Source of the DNA: Flavobacterium ranwuense
GTDB lineage: Bacteria > Bacteroidota > Bacteroidia > Flavobacteriales > Flavobacteriaceae
Direction: 5' to 3'
DNA length: 64,000 bases
Assembly (NCBI RefSeq): GCF_004349315.1
Contig: NZ_SMLH01000009.1
Span: 1 to 64,000 of the forward strand
Shown: positions 63,928 to 64,000 of the stretch, piece after piece
How positions within the stretch are numbered: position 1 is the stretch's first letter
Layout: the number at the start of each line of letters is the position of its first letter
The notes under the pieces: model-generated
Seen by the model: only the letters and a program-made list of their open reading frames with translations
The model's database searches: none
What the model was told of the DNA's origin: nothing
Position numbers and translations under genes: made by a program

Positions 63928-63935
63928 TAACTTTG
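63928..63935 (+). promoter_or_regulatory. -7 promoter box of the gene entering at the right edge
   Basis: TAACTTTG fits TAnnTTTG and lies 49 bp upstream of the ATG at 63985. Confidence 0.45.
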
Positions 63936-63984
63936 AACCCGATAACCAAATCAATATTTTAATAATTGCCAAATCAATTTATTT

Positions 63985-64000
63985 ATGAATTACATCCTTT
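63985..64000 (+). CDS. First codons of a gene cut by the window edge, possibly a GlmU-like nucleotidyltransferase
   Basis: Only MNYIL and one base are visible. In flavobacteria a GlmU-like sugar nucleotidyltransferase beginning MNYILFDG usually follows the L31 gene, so the match in sequence and place is suggestive. Five residues are too few for a firm call. Confidence 0.3.

Overview
The window comes from a flavobacterium (Bacteroidota), most likely Flavobacterium or a close relative. Supporting signs are the AT-rich DNA, type IX secretion (T9SS) type A sorting tails on giant surface proteins, repeated promoters of the Bacteroidota form TTG-N19-TAnnTTTG, and families typical of this group (DUF5686, DUF4290, DUF4199, BBP2 porin, START-like, type B L31).

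Region 1 (1-20.1 kb, minus strand) is a surface-protein block. It holds the N-terminal part of an Ig/PKD-like secreted protein, two giant paralogous adhesin-like proteins (1914 and 2134 aa) with Gly-rich heads, ASH/HYDIN-like, TSP3 or DUF8202-like and LamG modules, and an 1848-aa secreted zinc metalloprotease with a P-domain, fibronectin III repeats and a GEVED domain. The three complete proteins end in T9SS tails and are each followed by a hairpin terminator.

Region 2 (20.4-32.5 kb, plus strand) is a potassium-transport island: an NtrC-type sigma-54 response regulator, a small conserved protein, two tiny membrane proteins (one is KdpF), KdpA, KdpB, KdpC, a BBP2 porin, a KdpD reduced to its cytoplasmic N-terminal half, and a separate membrane histidine kinase. 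It is bounded by a 45-bp perfect direct repeat. The right copy is the 3' half of an intact tRNA-Met(CAU) gene and the left copy is an orphan tRNA 3' half, which is the classic footprint of integration into a tRNA gene. No integrase is visible inside. The spacers after kdpA carry several different palindromic repeats and a (TAA)12 microsatellite.

Region 3 (32.7-64 kb) is mostly housekeeping: a START-like protein, class IV aminotransferase, YqgE, HU, Fmt-RecQ, DUF493, DUF4290, MurA (with Asp in place of the catalytic Cys), a CDF transporter, DUF5686, AroQ, two small OM barrels, XerD, a PAS histidine kinase, RNase Y, a likely 6S RNA, ZapA with a coiled-coil partner, an M23 peptidase, a TonB-dependent receptor, an EF-hand-like lipoprotein, DUF2971, an MsbA-type ABC exporter, phosphosugar mutase, GT2, DUF4199 and L31. 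The first codons of a probable GlmU-like protein are at the right edge.

The best candidate for something not well described is the tRNA-flanked kdp island, with its sigma-54 regulator, split KdpD, linked porin and extra 28-aa membrane peptide.
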